From Calvatia gigantea (lineage: Eukaryota > Basidiomycota > Agaricomycetes > Agaricales > Lycoperdaceae), in the NCBI GenBank assembly GCA_025093985.1, contig JACAAK010000020.1:167798-231797 (forward strand): a stretch of 64,000 nt of DNA, written 5' to 3'. Made by a program: the position numbers and the translations under genes. Below the pieces are notes generated by a model, which was given only the letters and a program-made list of their open reading frames with translations, made no database searches and was not told the origin of the DNA. Shown in pieces: positions 33,930 to 44,537 of the stretch (its first letter is position 1; the number at the start of each line of letters is the position of its first letter).

Positions 33930-34753
33930 TCAATCCTCACGCCTTCCCTCTTCTATATCATCCTCCTTTTCCCTGCTTTCCTCCTCATTTTCTTCACTCC
34001 CTTCCTTACCACTACTACCATTTCCCTTCTCTTCCTTATCCAAGTCCATCTGCTCACCCCCTTTTCACACTGGTTGTGACAGCCCCTCACTCTGGTCTTC
34101 GATGTTGATGTCACCCACCTCATCCACATGCCTCTGGATATCTGTACCAGGCAGCCATTCTGCAATCTGCCCTGGATATTCAGCCCTTCCTGTGTGCAGA
34201 GGATACCGTTGACTCACTACCAGACCAAGAGTGTGGAACTCCTCTCCATTTGCAATGGTCTCCCTCAAGATTGTGGCCGAATTGCAGGTATCATGTTCTC
34301 GGTATTGGGACTCATTTGCCATCCACACATTCTGCTGATGCAATAAAATGATGATTTTGTTGAGGTATAGGGGTTCTCTTCAAGTGTGGGCACGAGTCAG
34401 TTGAGATGTCTTGTGAGGATGTTGGGATTCAAGACCTTGGTGCTCCCACCCAGTGGCTTATACTTTTGCTTGCCCTTGACATGAGTGATGCATTTGGTGG
34501 TAACTCGGCTAAGGACTTCTCAGCTTAATGATCAACAGGAAGAGGCCACACTTACTTGGAGCAGGTCTGTCCAGGTTGACACCTGATACCCATGTCAATG
34601 CAGTGCTTGCAGGAGTTGTCCCCATCCATGGGAACATGCACCTGCAGCTGAACCTCCTCCTCTTCCTTCTCATCCAATGACCCTGGTGCATAGTCCTCTT
34701 CATCCAAATCCTCTACCCTCAGCCATTTCCTCAATCAGCTGGGACCCGCTACC
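33930..34753 (-). pseudogene. Antisense zinc-cluster gene, family C copy 3 (truncated)
   Basis: Starts inside exon 1 (truncated by LTR D3): an acidic stretch, CKHCIDMGIRC, a 47-nt GTAAGT...TTAG intron, then the second cysteine triplet reads CITHVKGKQKY, so two cysteines are lost. The middle domain (WMANESQYREHD, ILRETIANGEEF, HTGRAEYPGQIAEWLPGTD) is uninterrupted and preserves the empty site of the Helitron found in copy 1. The tail is acidic, stop at 33930-33932. Confidence 0.8.
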
Positions 34754-35636
34754 TGTTATGAATATCAATATTTATGACATTATTAACAACAAGAATAATG
34801 ATGTAATCAATGACATCATAATCACCTGACTAATGATCAATATTATATATTGATTATATGATGATTTATACCACGTCTCTAAAGACTTGTATAATCTGAA
34901 GACAATCAGTAAACATCTTAGCATTAACAGTCAAACAACATCAAGTCATATTAATAATGATTATACTACAACTAGTATAGTTACTTCAAGACAGCAATAT
35001 ATCTTAGCATATTCTATACAATAAGATAATAACAATAGATTAAGTATTAACCTAATACTTAATACTATACAGTTCTATAAATACAGTTACAACAACTCTA
35101 GAACATCTATATAGTCTAGACACCTCTAGACTAAGCTAGACAATACCTAGAAAGGTCTATAAGACTAGAACAACCTAGAACTTTAATATACTATTAATAG
35201 TATAGCTTAAGTAATAATTTAAAGTTGTACCACTTTGAATGTCATACCACTTTTAAATACCATATATAGACAAGTAACATAACAATACAGTACAATACAA
35301 TAGTACACTGTTGTAGTATATAAACCCCTCAACTTGACCAGTAGACCTCATCATTTCTACTTGGTTAGGTGGAGACTCAATCTATAACTCTTATCATCCT
35401 CTCTTATAGTCTGATCATAAGAAGTCTCTTCTCAATAACCATGCTTACTCTATAAGACTTCATAAGGGTTATATATTGAAGGTTAATAGATGACTGATTG
35501 TAGACTATAGACTATCTATAACTACATTGTAAGTAGTTATAAATAGTTGACTAGCCTTCAAGAAGGAGTCCCCTTTGATATCATCTGTGTGATAGATATC
35601 AGGCCTGTGAAGGACAAAGCAGGTCTCACTATAATA
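34754..35636 (+). repeat. Family D LTR D3, long type, inverted relative to D2
   Basis: 883 bp, TGTTATGAATATC...CACTATAATA, same length as D2. About 25-30 bp near its end (about 35599-35628) differ from D2 while the rest is very similar. Flanks CTACC and CCTCG do not match. With D2 it forms an inverted repeat around a 2.3-kb spacer. Confidence 0.85.
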
Positions 35637-35687
35637 CCTCGGGCATCTAGACTTTGGTCATCTCACCTGCATGATCCATCCTTAACA
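35637..35687 (+). repeat. Scrap of family C LTR (last ~51 bp)
   Basis: GGGCATCTAGACTTTGGTC ... CCTTAACA equals the 3' end of the C LTRs (compare 59774-59824). It lies between LTR D3 and the family F fragment, so a C LTR inserted in family F was later cut by D3. Confidence 0.85.
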
Positions 35688-35827
35688 GTGGGGAGGGATT
35701 GGACTTTTCTGGTTGGGGAGTTATTTTTGGTAGAGAGGGAGGATATTGAAGAGAGGGAAGGAGAGGGGGATGAGGCCACTATAGTGGCCTTCTTTCCCTT
35801 TTTGTAGTTTTTCTGGGTGGGTGCCAT
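35688..35827 (-). pseudogene. Family F ORF3, first ~45 codons
   Basis: The ATG at 35827 begins MAPTQKNYKKGKKATIV followed by Ser/Pro-rich residues. It starts about 100 bp after the chromodomain stop, as ORF3 does in families A and D. Truncated by the C LTR scrap. No domain can be seen in so short a piece. Confidence 0.5.
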
Positions 35828-35930
35828 TGGTAGTTTAGTTTGTAGAAATGCTATTGAAGAAATAATGGAGAAGTTGGGGAGAATCTAGTTATTTATATCC
35901 TTTTCATTGTTTGGGTGGAGCAGCAGTTAG

Positions 35931-37719
35931 TCAGTGTTCTTGTTGGTATTTTTGTAACAATTCTTGGGCATGTGGTAAGAGTTGTGCTTCATTTTCCCAA
36001 GAGTTTTCTTCATGGTCATAACCTTTCCATTTGATGTAGTATTCCTGTGGTTTATTTTTTGTTCTATGGTTCAGGATACCTTCAATTTTGTATTCTTCTT
36101 CTCCTTCTATTATGTCAGGGAGGACTGGTTCTGGGTTCAGTCCATGGATATTGTTTTCCATGTAATTAGAGAGAAGGGTAGCATATAATATGTTGTGGAT
36201 CTTCCATGTTTCAGGTAGATCAAGTCAGTAGGAGAGTGGTAATAGTACTTCTTTGATTGTGAATGGTCCAAGGCATTTCAGTGCTATCTTGTTTGATTTG
36301 AATGGGAGTTTCAGGTTTCTCTGTTCTAGCCACACTTGTTGTCCTAGGGTAAAGGGTTTGAATTTGGACCTGATTCGTTGTTCCATACATTCCATGGCTA
36401 GCTTGTGGGCAGCAATGGCTTCTCTTTGCATATGGTCTAGGGATTCTATTCTTTCCTTGGTAGTAGTAAAGTTTGATTCTTTGAGGATCATAGATATTCC
36501 ATGGGGTTTTGTTCCATATATGAGTTCAAAAGGTGTTTGTTTACAATTGGAATATGTTCTTGAGTTATGGGAGAACTTGAGAATGGGGAGTGTTTCAGAC
36601 CAGGTAGAGGGGTTTCCTGTGCAGTAGATAGACAGGTATGCAGAGATTTCCTGGTTGAATTGTTCAGTGGTTCCATCAGATTGAGGGTAATAGGCTGATA
36701 AGAATGATTGAGTGATTCCTAAGCATTTCATGAGAACTTGCTGGAGTTTGCTCAGAATCTGGGGTCAGGGTCAGAGATTATCTTGTCCAGTAGTCCAAAT
36801 CTGGTATAGACCTTGTCTATAATTATGTCAGCAATTCCTTTGGTGGTGATTTCTTTTGTACAGGGAGTAAGAATTACCCCCTTCATAAGTCCATAGTCTA
36901 CTATGGACAGAATTGAGTTGAATCCATGGGATTTAGGAAGGTCAGTTAATAGATCTATTGCAATGTGTGCGAATGGTCTAGTAGAGGTGGGTGGTGGGAT
37001 TGGTTGTATCAGCAGATGAGCAGGGTTTTGGTTGATCTTGAACTGCTGGCAAGCACTGCATCCTTGAACATAATTTCATATGAAGGTACTCATTCCTGGC
37101 CAATATGCTTCAGCTTTGGCCATTCAGTAAGTTTCTTGTTCTCTAGGGTATCTGGTAGAAGGGTGGTCATGGTATCATTGGATAACATGTCAGCAGAGTT
37201 CCACATCTTCTGGGATAATGATTCTCCCTTCAAATGTCATAAGATGTCTAGATGACATGGGAATAATTCCGTATTTTGAATTAATTGCTTCCAGTAATTC
37301 TGATAGAAGTTGTTTCATGGCTTTCATGGTGACTTTGTCATATTTAGATAATTTCATGATCTTGTCTTGTAATTCTTGGTTGACCAGGGAAATAAATAGT
37401 TCATCAGGTAATATGATTATTGCATTGAGGAATATTTCTTCTGGAAGGACAATAACATTTTTGTTGTTATTGTCATTATTGGGGGTGTGACCTGGTCTTT
37501 GTGAGAGTGTATCTGCTGCTGGTATTTTTGTTCCAGGGATGTGTTCAATTATAAAGTCAAAGTGTGTGAGGAATCCAAGCCATTAGGCTTGTCTTCTGGA
37601 GATATTTTGATGTTTTCTCCAAAAGGTAAGGTTTTTGTGATCAGTTTATATGGTTATATGGTGTTGGGCTTCTTCTAGGTAATGTCACCATTCTTCCAAA
37701 GTGGTGATTATGGCAAGGA
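35931..37719 (-). pseudogene. Family F pol: RNase H end, integrase, chromodomain
   Basis: RNase H TDHKNLTFW (about 37640), then integrase zinc finger CSACQQFKINQNP (about 37065-37025), core AIDLLTDLPKS, SDPDPRF and QSDGTTEQFNQEI, an open stretch 36731-36225, basic linker KLPFKSNKIALKCLGPFTI, and a chromodomain 36161-35931 (YYIKWKGYDHEENSWE) with stop at 35931. Catalytic D, D and E appear kept. Frame changes near 36760-36740 and 37100, and stops, break it. Confidence 0.88.
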
Positions 37720-38027
37720 TGTTATGACCTTAGTCTGAGTTTACCTCAGGTTGCAACTTTGGGCTAAGACTTGAGGGCAATTAAGGGGAGAAGAACAAGA
37801 GGTGGTTAAGCATACCAAATACAGGAGTGTGTATGTACGCTTAAATATGAGAGACACCTGGTTGAATAGATGGAGTTAACTACATGAAACATCCAATGAT
37901 AATGGCATAGTAGTTCTACAAGTCACTACTCGGAGATCACTGGGATGAGAATAACTGAAACAAGTACAGAGGACGATTGGAATGCAGACAAGTACACAGC
38001 TGATATGATCAGTGAAAGTTCACAACA
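37720..38027 (-). repeat. Family A LTR A6 (3' LTR of copy 4)
   Basis: 308 bp, complete. Contains TTAAGCGTAC and GTATGCTTAA on the minus strand (one G-U pair in the possible stem). Confidence 0.93.
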
Positions 38028-38045
38028 ATACCCCCCAGTCAGGCT

Positions 38046-39037
38046 TCATGCCTCAGGAAGCTCGTCAAAGTCCCCATTAACTATGGCAGTGGTGAGGGCT
38101 TTCTTGGTGGCTGCAATGAGGAATTTTCCACTGTTTGATTGTGCAAAGAAGACAGGTAAATGGCTTTGGCAATCTTGGTGGATAGGGACTGGAACACCAT
38201 TGAATGGGAAGTCGGTAGTGGTGGAGCTGTCCCAGTAATTCTTGACTATTGATCTCCAGTAGTGTTGGTCCTTCTCTTGTCCTGGTAGTACAGTGTGGAA
38301 TTGTGTGGGGGGGAGAAAAACTGATATGAGTTGTGGTGGGGTAATAGTTTTTATGAAGTGTTGGAGGGAATTGACTTCTTCTTTCATGGAGACAGTGGTC
38401 TCTTCATCCATCGAGGTATTGCTATAGGGTGGTGCAGGGTTAACTGTGTCATGCAATTCAGAGAGGGTGATGTGGATCTTGTTGACTAGGGTATTAATGT
38501 CAGGATCTTTGGCTGATTTGTTCCTTCCAAGTAAATTCATGGCTACATCAGCAAGTTCAAGGAATATGTTGGCGAGGTTGAGATATTTGAAGACTTTGAG
38601 TCCTAGATCAATTCAGCTTTGGAGACTCTGGGTATGGTGTTGTTTGCTGGGGATGAGGGTGGATTGGTCTAGGGCTCTGAAGATGGCTGGGATGTGTTGG
38701 CTGGTAGAGGAGGATGCATTGGTGAATCCTACATATATGTTGGTGAAGGTGATACAGGCAGTGGTGAGAGTGATATGGTGGCTCATGACTAGCCATTTGT
38801 TTTGGGCAGTGATGGTTTCTAGTTTACTGTTGGTTGCTTGGTCAACATCCTTGATTAATGCTTCGAGGAGTCCTTGTGCTGGGGATGGTGTATTGGCAAG
38901 GTTGTAATGGGTTCCCTGGGGGGCAGATACTGTACTTTCCCATTGCCTGGTTCTGGGAATGGTAGAGAGGAGATTTTTGTTGGGGTGGGGTGGATGAGGG
39001 AGTCAATGGCAATTCGGTTGGATTGAGAGGCAGACAT
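38046..39037 (-). pseudogene. Family A ORF3, unknown function, copy 4
   Basis: The ATG at 39037 starts MSASQSNRIAIDSLIHPTPT, nearly as in copy 5. A frame change occurs after 38855. The C-terminal open part 38540-38046 (164 codons) has HFIKTITPPQLISVFLPPTQ and HYWRSIVKNYWDSSTTTDF and ends DFDELPEA with stop. This is one of the cleaner ends of the gene and shows selection-like conservation relative to copies 1, 2 and 5. Function not recognised. Confidence 0.82.
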
Positions 39038-39041
39038 GTTT

Positions 39042-40036
39042 TTAATTTCTTGGTTTGGTTGGTTTGTTCAATGCTTTTTTGTGTTTCTTGCCCCCTCTTT
39101 TATGGGCATTCTCCAGATGCCTTTTTTGGTAGTTCTGTATAGTGTCTTTTGCATTTTCCAAGTTGGACTCTGCTGTCCACATATGTATCTTCTTCATTGC
39201 TGTACTCCTTCCAATGGACTAGGAATTGATAGCCCCTTCCACGTCTCCTTCATCTGCAGATCTCCTCCACTTCATACTCTTCTTCATTGTTGATGATGAC
39301 TGGGTCAGGTGCTGATGGTTGTCTCTGGCCTGGGAACTCTGCCTTGTGAGCTGGTATTAGGAGCTGTTCATTGAATACATCATGGATGGCCCATCCTTCT
39401 GGTAATGCTAGCTGATATGCTACTTCTCCTATTCTTTCCTTAATAAGGAAAGGCCCATACCATTTCTAGCCTAGCTTCTTTGATGTTTGATTGATATGGA
39501 TGTTGGTGTTTTCCAGCCGCACTACATCACCTATCTGATATGTCTTGGTATGGGTTTTACTGCAGTCATGTTGCTGTTTCATCTTTTCTTGATACGTTTG
39601 TAGCGCTGATGCAGCATTGTCTCAGGCAGCCTGAAGGTGTTTTAGGAATTCTGTGGTGATGGGGTTGTTTATTGCTGGTTCATTCTTGCCTTTCCATGGG
39701 TTTCTTCCATAGTTTAGGAAGAATGGCATTTCCTGTGTTCCTCCGTGTCGTTTATCATTGTACTGGAATTCTGCAATGGGAAGCCATTCTACCCAGTTAT
39801 CTTGATTGTAATTGCAATATAGGTGGATGTATGTTTCCACTTCTCTGTTGATGTGTTCCATCTGTCCATCAGTTTGTGGGTGATATGCCATTGATAGATT
39901 CTGTTCTATGCCAAGTCCTTTGAATAGCTCCTTGGTGAATTCTGATGCAAATTGGGGTCCTCGGTCACTGAGTACCTTCCTTGGTAGTCTGTGCAGCTTC
40001 CATATCTCATCTCGATAAACCCTTGCAATGTCTTTG
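39042..40036 (-). pseudogene. Family A integrase end and chromodomain, copy 4
   Basis: Begins in the integrase core near the second Asp (SDRGPQF, about 39965), then MAYHPQTDGQMEHINREVE at 39891, NWVEWLPIAEFQYNDKRHGG, GPFLIKERIGEVAYQL, and chromodomain at about 39290-39100 (FLVHWKEYSNEEDTY). A few stops. The upstream part is removed by LTR C1. Confidence 0.88.
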
Positions 40037-40659
40037 TGTTAAGTGTGGGTCATGCGGATGAGATGACCAGAGTCTAGATGCCCAGGGATGATGCGTGGAT
40101 GTGGACGAAGATGGACGAAGTGGGTGAACTCAGGAAGACCATGGCTTCAATGTATGTGTTGCTCCCTCCTGCTGACAAGTGGTCCTAACTTCAGAATAAG
40201 GGACAAGGACAGAGTCAGAGATGGAGACAGAGACAGAGACAGAGGTAGAATAGAAGTAGCATGTTGCTAAGTAGATTTCAGACTGAGGATTACAGGCAAA
40301 GTAGCTATGGTTTATATACACGAGGAAGTATGGTTCTACAAAAGGAAACTACTATGACTTCAGGTGCAGGCCAGGTATGGCTGCTAGATAAAAACACCAG
40401 GAATGCAACTAGCTAAAAGGAATAAGGTGAAACAGGAACGATATGAATGGTAAAAGGAATTGCAAGGGAAATAGGAGTAGGTATGATGACTGGAGAAATG
40501 TACAAGGAGGATAATCGGAAATTAACATCAGACATAATAGTAAGAATGGAGAGTGGGGGAGACGGGGGAGAGTGGGTGAGAGCGAATGGTAAATAAAATA
40601 TAAAGTATAGTCCAGGTAAGAGCAGGTGAAGTAGGTGAGTGCATATGTGGGTTGTGACA
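40037..40659 (-). repeat. Family C LTR C1 (3' LTR)
   Basis: 623 bp; minus strand TGTCACAACC...CACTTAACA. Preceded by the purine tract CCCTAAGGGGGGAATAC. A (GACAGA)n-like hexamer run lies at about 40223-40246. Confidence 0.93.
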
Positions 40660-40796
40660 GTATTCCCCCCTTAGGGCTGAGCCCTCGAGGCCATGAAGGT
40701 GTCGTGGGAAATGGAGTTGAAAAATTTGATATGGGCATAAGATCCGCACTTTTGAAAAATTTTCCTTTGCTTGCCTCTTGACTTCCTACTACCACC

Positions 40797-41321
40797 ATGC
40801 CTTCCAAGACCGCTGCCCAACTACAAGCCAAACTTGAGGAGAAACGTGAATGCACCAGACTTCAGCACAAGCAGGAGGAAGAGGACGAGTGCAGGTTGAT
40901 TGTGGACCTCGCTGCTGCTGAAGCCAAAGAAAGAGTGGATAGGGAGAAGCACAAAGAGGAGGAGAAGAAGAGGCACAGATGAGGAGAGAAAATGAGAGGA
41001 GGTGAAGAAACATGATGAGCAGAAGAAGCGGCTTGAGGAGGCAGCATATAAGAAAAGGGAGGAGCAAGAGGAGGAGAATGTGAAGGAATGACAATGTAGG
41101 AAGGGGAAGGCCTGGGAGGAACCAGTAGTGGGTCCCAGCTGATTGAGGAAACAGCTGAGGGTGGAGGATTCAGACAAAGAGGACGATGCACCGGGGTCAT
41201 TGGACGAGGAGGAAGAGGAGGAGGTTCAGCTGCAGGTGCATGTTTCCATGGGTGGGGACAACCCCTGCAAGCACTGCATCAATATGGGTATCAGGTGTCA
41301 ACCTGGACAGACCTGCTCCAA
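40797..41321 (+). pseudogene. Antisense gene of family C copy 1, exon 1
   Basis: The ATG at 40797 starts MPSKTAAQLQAKLEEKR; the first 60 residues are Glu/Lys/Arg-rich and would form a coiled coil. A frame change between 40981 and 41143 and several stops follow, then an acidic segment (EEEEEVQLQVHVSMGGDN) and the first cysteine triplet CKHCINMGIRC, ending QPGQTCS before the intron. It runs opposite to pol, converging on it. The promoter would lie in the 137 bp between the LTR and the ATG; I saw no clear TATA box there. Confidence 0.8.
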
Positions 41322-41368
41322 GTAAGTGTGGCCTCTTCCTGTTGATTATTAAGCTGAGAAGTCCTTAG
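41322..41368 (+). other. Intron of the family C antisense gene
   Basis: 47 nt, GTAAGT...CCTTAG. AA from exon 1 plus C from exon 2 complete an Asn codon (phase 2). Same length and same position between the two cysteine triplets as in family B (13479-13525). Confidence 0.82.
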
Positions 41369-42058
41369 CCGGGTTACCACCAAATGCGCGACTTGCATCA
41401 AGGGCAAGCGAAAGTGTAAGCTGCCAGGTAGGAGTACCAAGGTCTCGAATCCCCACGTCCTCATACAACATCTCGACCAATTCGCAACCACACTTGAAGA
41501 GAACACCCTATGCCTCAACAAAATCATTGTTTTATTGTGTCAGCAGAACACGTGGATGGCAAATGAGTTCCAATACCAAGAACATGATACCCACAATTTG
41601 GCCACGATCTTGAGGGAGACCATTGCAAATGGAGAGGAGTTTTGCGCCCTCAGCCTGGTGGTGAGTCAACGGTATCCTCTACACACAGGAAGGACTGAAC
41701 ATCCAGGACAGATTGCAGAATCATTATAGAGGGGGATGATGGTGTTTCTGGGGTCCTTGCTTACAAATTTTAGTCAGCATTGGTAATCCTGTGCTACTTT
41801 TGCACAGCCTTAGTCAGAATTGGTCAGCTTTGACTAAGCAAAAGTTGTTCCCTTCTTATATTCTTTGCATCAAAAACACTGCCACCACATCAAACACTGC
41901 CACCTCGGTGCTTTGGCAGACCAACACTTAGTCTGTAACAAAATTCAACAACCTATATGGTGTAAAATCCTTCTACTCTCTAATGCCTGAGGGCTGGCCA
42001 GATTATCAAGTTGGCCAAAAAGCTGGCCAGATTATCAGGTTGGCCAAAGATTATTGAT

Positions 42059-42670
42059 AAGATAATTATACATTAACATAGACTGATAATAAGACTGAGT
42101 AGATTGGTATAGCCTGATAGTAGATAAGAATGGACTGATAGTAAGATAACAACTGATAATGAGATTAACTTGGCTAACACTAGCTGATAAGGTGATTATA
42201 CAAGTTAACATTGATTGATAATGAAGTTGAGTAGATTGATAGTAGATAAGAATGGACTGATAGTAAGATAACAACTGATAATGAGATTAACTTGGCTAAC
42301 ACTAGCTGATAAGGTGATTATACAAGTTAACATTGATTGATAATGAAGTTGAGTAGATTGATAGTAGATAAGAATGGACTGATAGTAAGATAACAACTGA
42401 TAATGAGATTAACTTGGCTAACACTAGCTGATAAGGTCAAGTTAACATTGACTAATAGTAAAGTTAACTAGATTAGCATAGACTGATAGCAAATAAGGAT
42501 ATACTGATAAAAACTGATAACAAGACTAACTCAGCTAACATTGCTGATAAGGTGACTATGAAAGTTAACATTGACTGATAATAAAGTTGAGTAGGTTGGT
42601 ATAGACTAATAGTAGATAAAGATATACTGATAACAACTGATAATAAGATTAACTTGGCTAATACTGGTGA
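42059..42670 (+). repeat. Tandem repeat, 122-bp unit, inside the Helitron
   Basis: Two almost identical 122-bp units (42181-42302, 42303-42424) flanked by diverged ones. CTAGCTGATAAGG recurs at 42180, 42302 and 42424. Within the unit the motif CTGATA recurs, suggesting growth from a shorter repeat. Not a CRISPR: units are contiguous, without unique spacers. Confidence 0.9.
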
Positions 42671-42720
42671 TTCCAACACTTCTAGAACAACTATTTGGGA
42701 AGTATCCTTAGGGACACAAT

Positions 42721-43155
42721 ATTAGGAGAAAGATACATTCATACATGCACTGGTCAGGTTACAGTTGGGGAAATTGATGACACTAAGATATGAATCTACA
42801 AGAGGAGAAATAATAGTGGAAAAAAAAAGGTAAGAGAGGGACAATGGTGTGGGACAATCTATAAGAGGAGAAATAATAGTAGAAAAAGAAGGAATAAGAG
42901 GGAAACAATAGTATAGGGTTATAGGATTAGGAGAAAGATACATTCATACATACACTGGTCAGGTTACAGTTGGGGTAATTGATGACACTAAGATATGAAT
43001 CTATAAGAGGAGAAATGATAGTAGAAAAAGGAGGAGTAAGAGGGGGACAATAGTATAGAGACACAACATTAGGAGAAAGATACATTTATATATGCACTGG
43101 TCAGGTTACAGTTGGGGTAATTGATGACACTAAGATATGAATCTATAAAGAAGGA
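42721..43155 (+). repeat. Three diverged direct repeats inside the Helitron
   Basis: ATTAGGAGAAAGATACATT begins blocks at 42721, 42926 and 43068; each continues with CACTGGTCAGGTTACAGTTG and GATGACACTAAGATATGAAT over about 100 bp. Spacing is uneven (205 and 142 bp). No coding frame. Confidence 0.85.
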
Positions 43156-44537
43156 AAATGATAGTGAAAAAGGAAGGGATAAGTGGGAGACAATAGTGTA
43201 GGCTGATAAATTTTAGTCAGAATTTGTCAGAATTGGTAATCCTGTGTTGTTTTTACATAGCCTTAGTTAAAATAGCATAGGATTGGTCAGAACTGACTAA
43301 ATATTTGTAAGCCTTCCTCCCACTCTATGATACTTTACACAGTATTTGTTAGAACTGACTAAACAAAAAAGCCCATACTATTGTTTTACTTTTTCATGCT
43401 TCAGAGATTATCACACTAATAATTTACTTAATATAACATAGGCTGATTATAAAATTGAGTAGACTGACACTGGCTAATAGCAGATAAGGATAATATAACA
43501 TAGGCTGATTATAAAAGTGAGTAGACTGATATAGACTGATAGCACATAAGGATTTACTGACAGTAAGATAACAAGTGATGATAAACTAATAATGAAATGA
43601 ACTTGGTTAACACTAGCTGATAAGGTAACTCTATACATCAATATAGGCTGATAGCAAGGTATACAAAATAAAGATACACTGATGGTAAGATAATAACTGA
43701 TAACAAGGCTAATAAGATAATTATAGAAAATAACATAAGATAATTGAAAAACAAAGTAGATTGACATAGGCTGATAACTAACTGATAACAAGGCTAATAA
43801 GGTAATTATGTTGGCATAGGCAGTACTTTAGTATAGACAGTAGTTTTGTGTTCTTAGTTACTTTTATTTGCAAAGTTATTCAAGTTATAGTCTAAGTGGA
43901 TTAATTTTTGTGTTAGTATTACATAGATCTTTAAAGTAAAATACAAGGATGAAGAAAAATAATAATTAAAAATACAATGACAAAGTATAATTCCCATGTT
44001 CAAACTAATTCTCTATGTAATTAACTTTTTATGTTTTATGTAGAATATGTACTCTGAAAATGGATGTAATACTAAGAGAAAAATTAATGAAGTTAAACTG
44101 TGAGTTAAATAATTGTAAGAATTGAAATAACTAAAAGGACTAAAGTACCACCCGTGCCGAAGGCACGGAATCTGGCCTAGTGGCTGTCTGGTGCAGATAT
44201 CCAACAACATGTGGATGAGGTAGGTGACATTGACATTGAGGACTGGGGTGAGGGGCTGTCACAACCGGTGCGAGAAGGGGGTGAGCAGATGGACTTGGAT
44301 AAGGAAGAGAAAGGAAACGGTAGTAGTGGAGAGGAAGGAAGTGAAGAAAGTGTGGAGGAGAGTGGAGAAAAAGAAGATAGTGTGGAAGAGGGTGTAGAAG
44401 GGGGCCAGCATGAGGATTGAGGGTGTGTGGGTGAACGCAGCTTTCCTTGCTCCTCATGATTTTGATGTTTAATAAAGTTGAATGTCCAATAAAAAAAGTC
44501 TGTCCATGAATAAGAGTGAAAATAAGTCCATTAAGTG

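Larger units (their letters stand above)
32435..34753 (+). mobile_element. Ty3/gypsy family C fragment, copy 3
   Basis: It starts abruptly in the integrase N-terminus and ends inside the antisense gene. Both ends are D LTRs in opposite orientation. No C LTR of its own except the 51-bp scrap at 35637-35687. Confidence 0.88.
35688..37719 (-). mobile_element. Ty3/gypsy family F fragment
   Basis: A distinct chromovirus, closest to family D by its integrase wording. It keeps the RNase H end, integrase, chromodomain and the first codons of an extra ORF. Its LTRs are not in the window. Cut on the right by LTR A6 and on the left by the C LTR scrap. Confidence 0.85.
37720..40036 (-). mobile_element. 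Ty3/gypsy family A element, copy 4 (5' truncated)
   Basis: Minus strand: 3' part of integrase, chromodomain, ORF3, purine tract (CTGGGGGGTAT) and 3' LTR A6. Cut at 40036 by C LTR C1 inside integrase. The left flank of A6 is family F RNase H. Confidence 0.92.
41721..44180 (+). mobile_element. Non-autonomous Helitron, 2460 bp
   Basis: Starts TC (41721), ends CTAG (44177-44180), with a perfect 7-bp stem CCGTGCC-GAA-GGCACGG (44152-44168) ending 12 nt before the 3' end. It is inserted between A (41720) and T (44181) with no target duplication. Removing it restores GCAGAATGGCTG, exactly as found on the minus strand of copy 3 (near 34153-34165). No open frame for a Rep-helicase; the inside is AT-rich with tandem and dispersed repeats. 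All four diagnostic features of Helitrons are met. Strand follows the 3' hairpin. Confidence 0.9.
41369..44420 (+). pseudogene. Antisense gene of family C copy 1, exon 2, split by a Helitron
   Basis: Coding parts 41369-41720 and 44181-44420, open throughout when the Helitron is left out. It contains CATCIKGKRKC (second cysteine triplet), a helical middle (LDQFATTLEEN, WMANEFQYQEHDT, ILRETIANGEEF), the broken spot IAE then WLSGADIQQHVDEVG, and an acidic Glu/Gly/Ser-rich tail, stop at 44420. Together with exon 1 the pattern is CX2CX6C-X13-CX2CX6C. A zinc-cluster DNA-binding protein is the best guess; no target is known. Confidence 0.8.

Noticed and set aside
38446..38907. Open frame of 153 codons on the plus strand
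   Set aside because: It is the reverse strand of family A ORF3, which is conserved on the minus strand in this copy and in the same sense as pol in three others. No motif.
42181..42424. Regular repeats that might suggest a CRISPR array
   Set aside because: The units are 122 bp and contiguous, with no short repeat plus unique spacer pattern, and the context is eukaryotic. It is a tandem repeat within a Helitron.
44140..44457. Pro/His/Leu-rich minus-strand frame after pol of family C
   Set aside because: It is the complement of the acidic tail of the antisense gene plus the Helitron end; its composition mirrors GAG/GAA codons.
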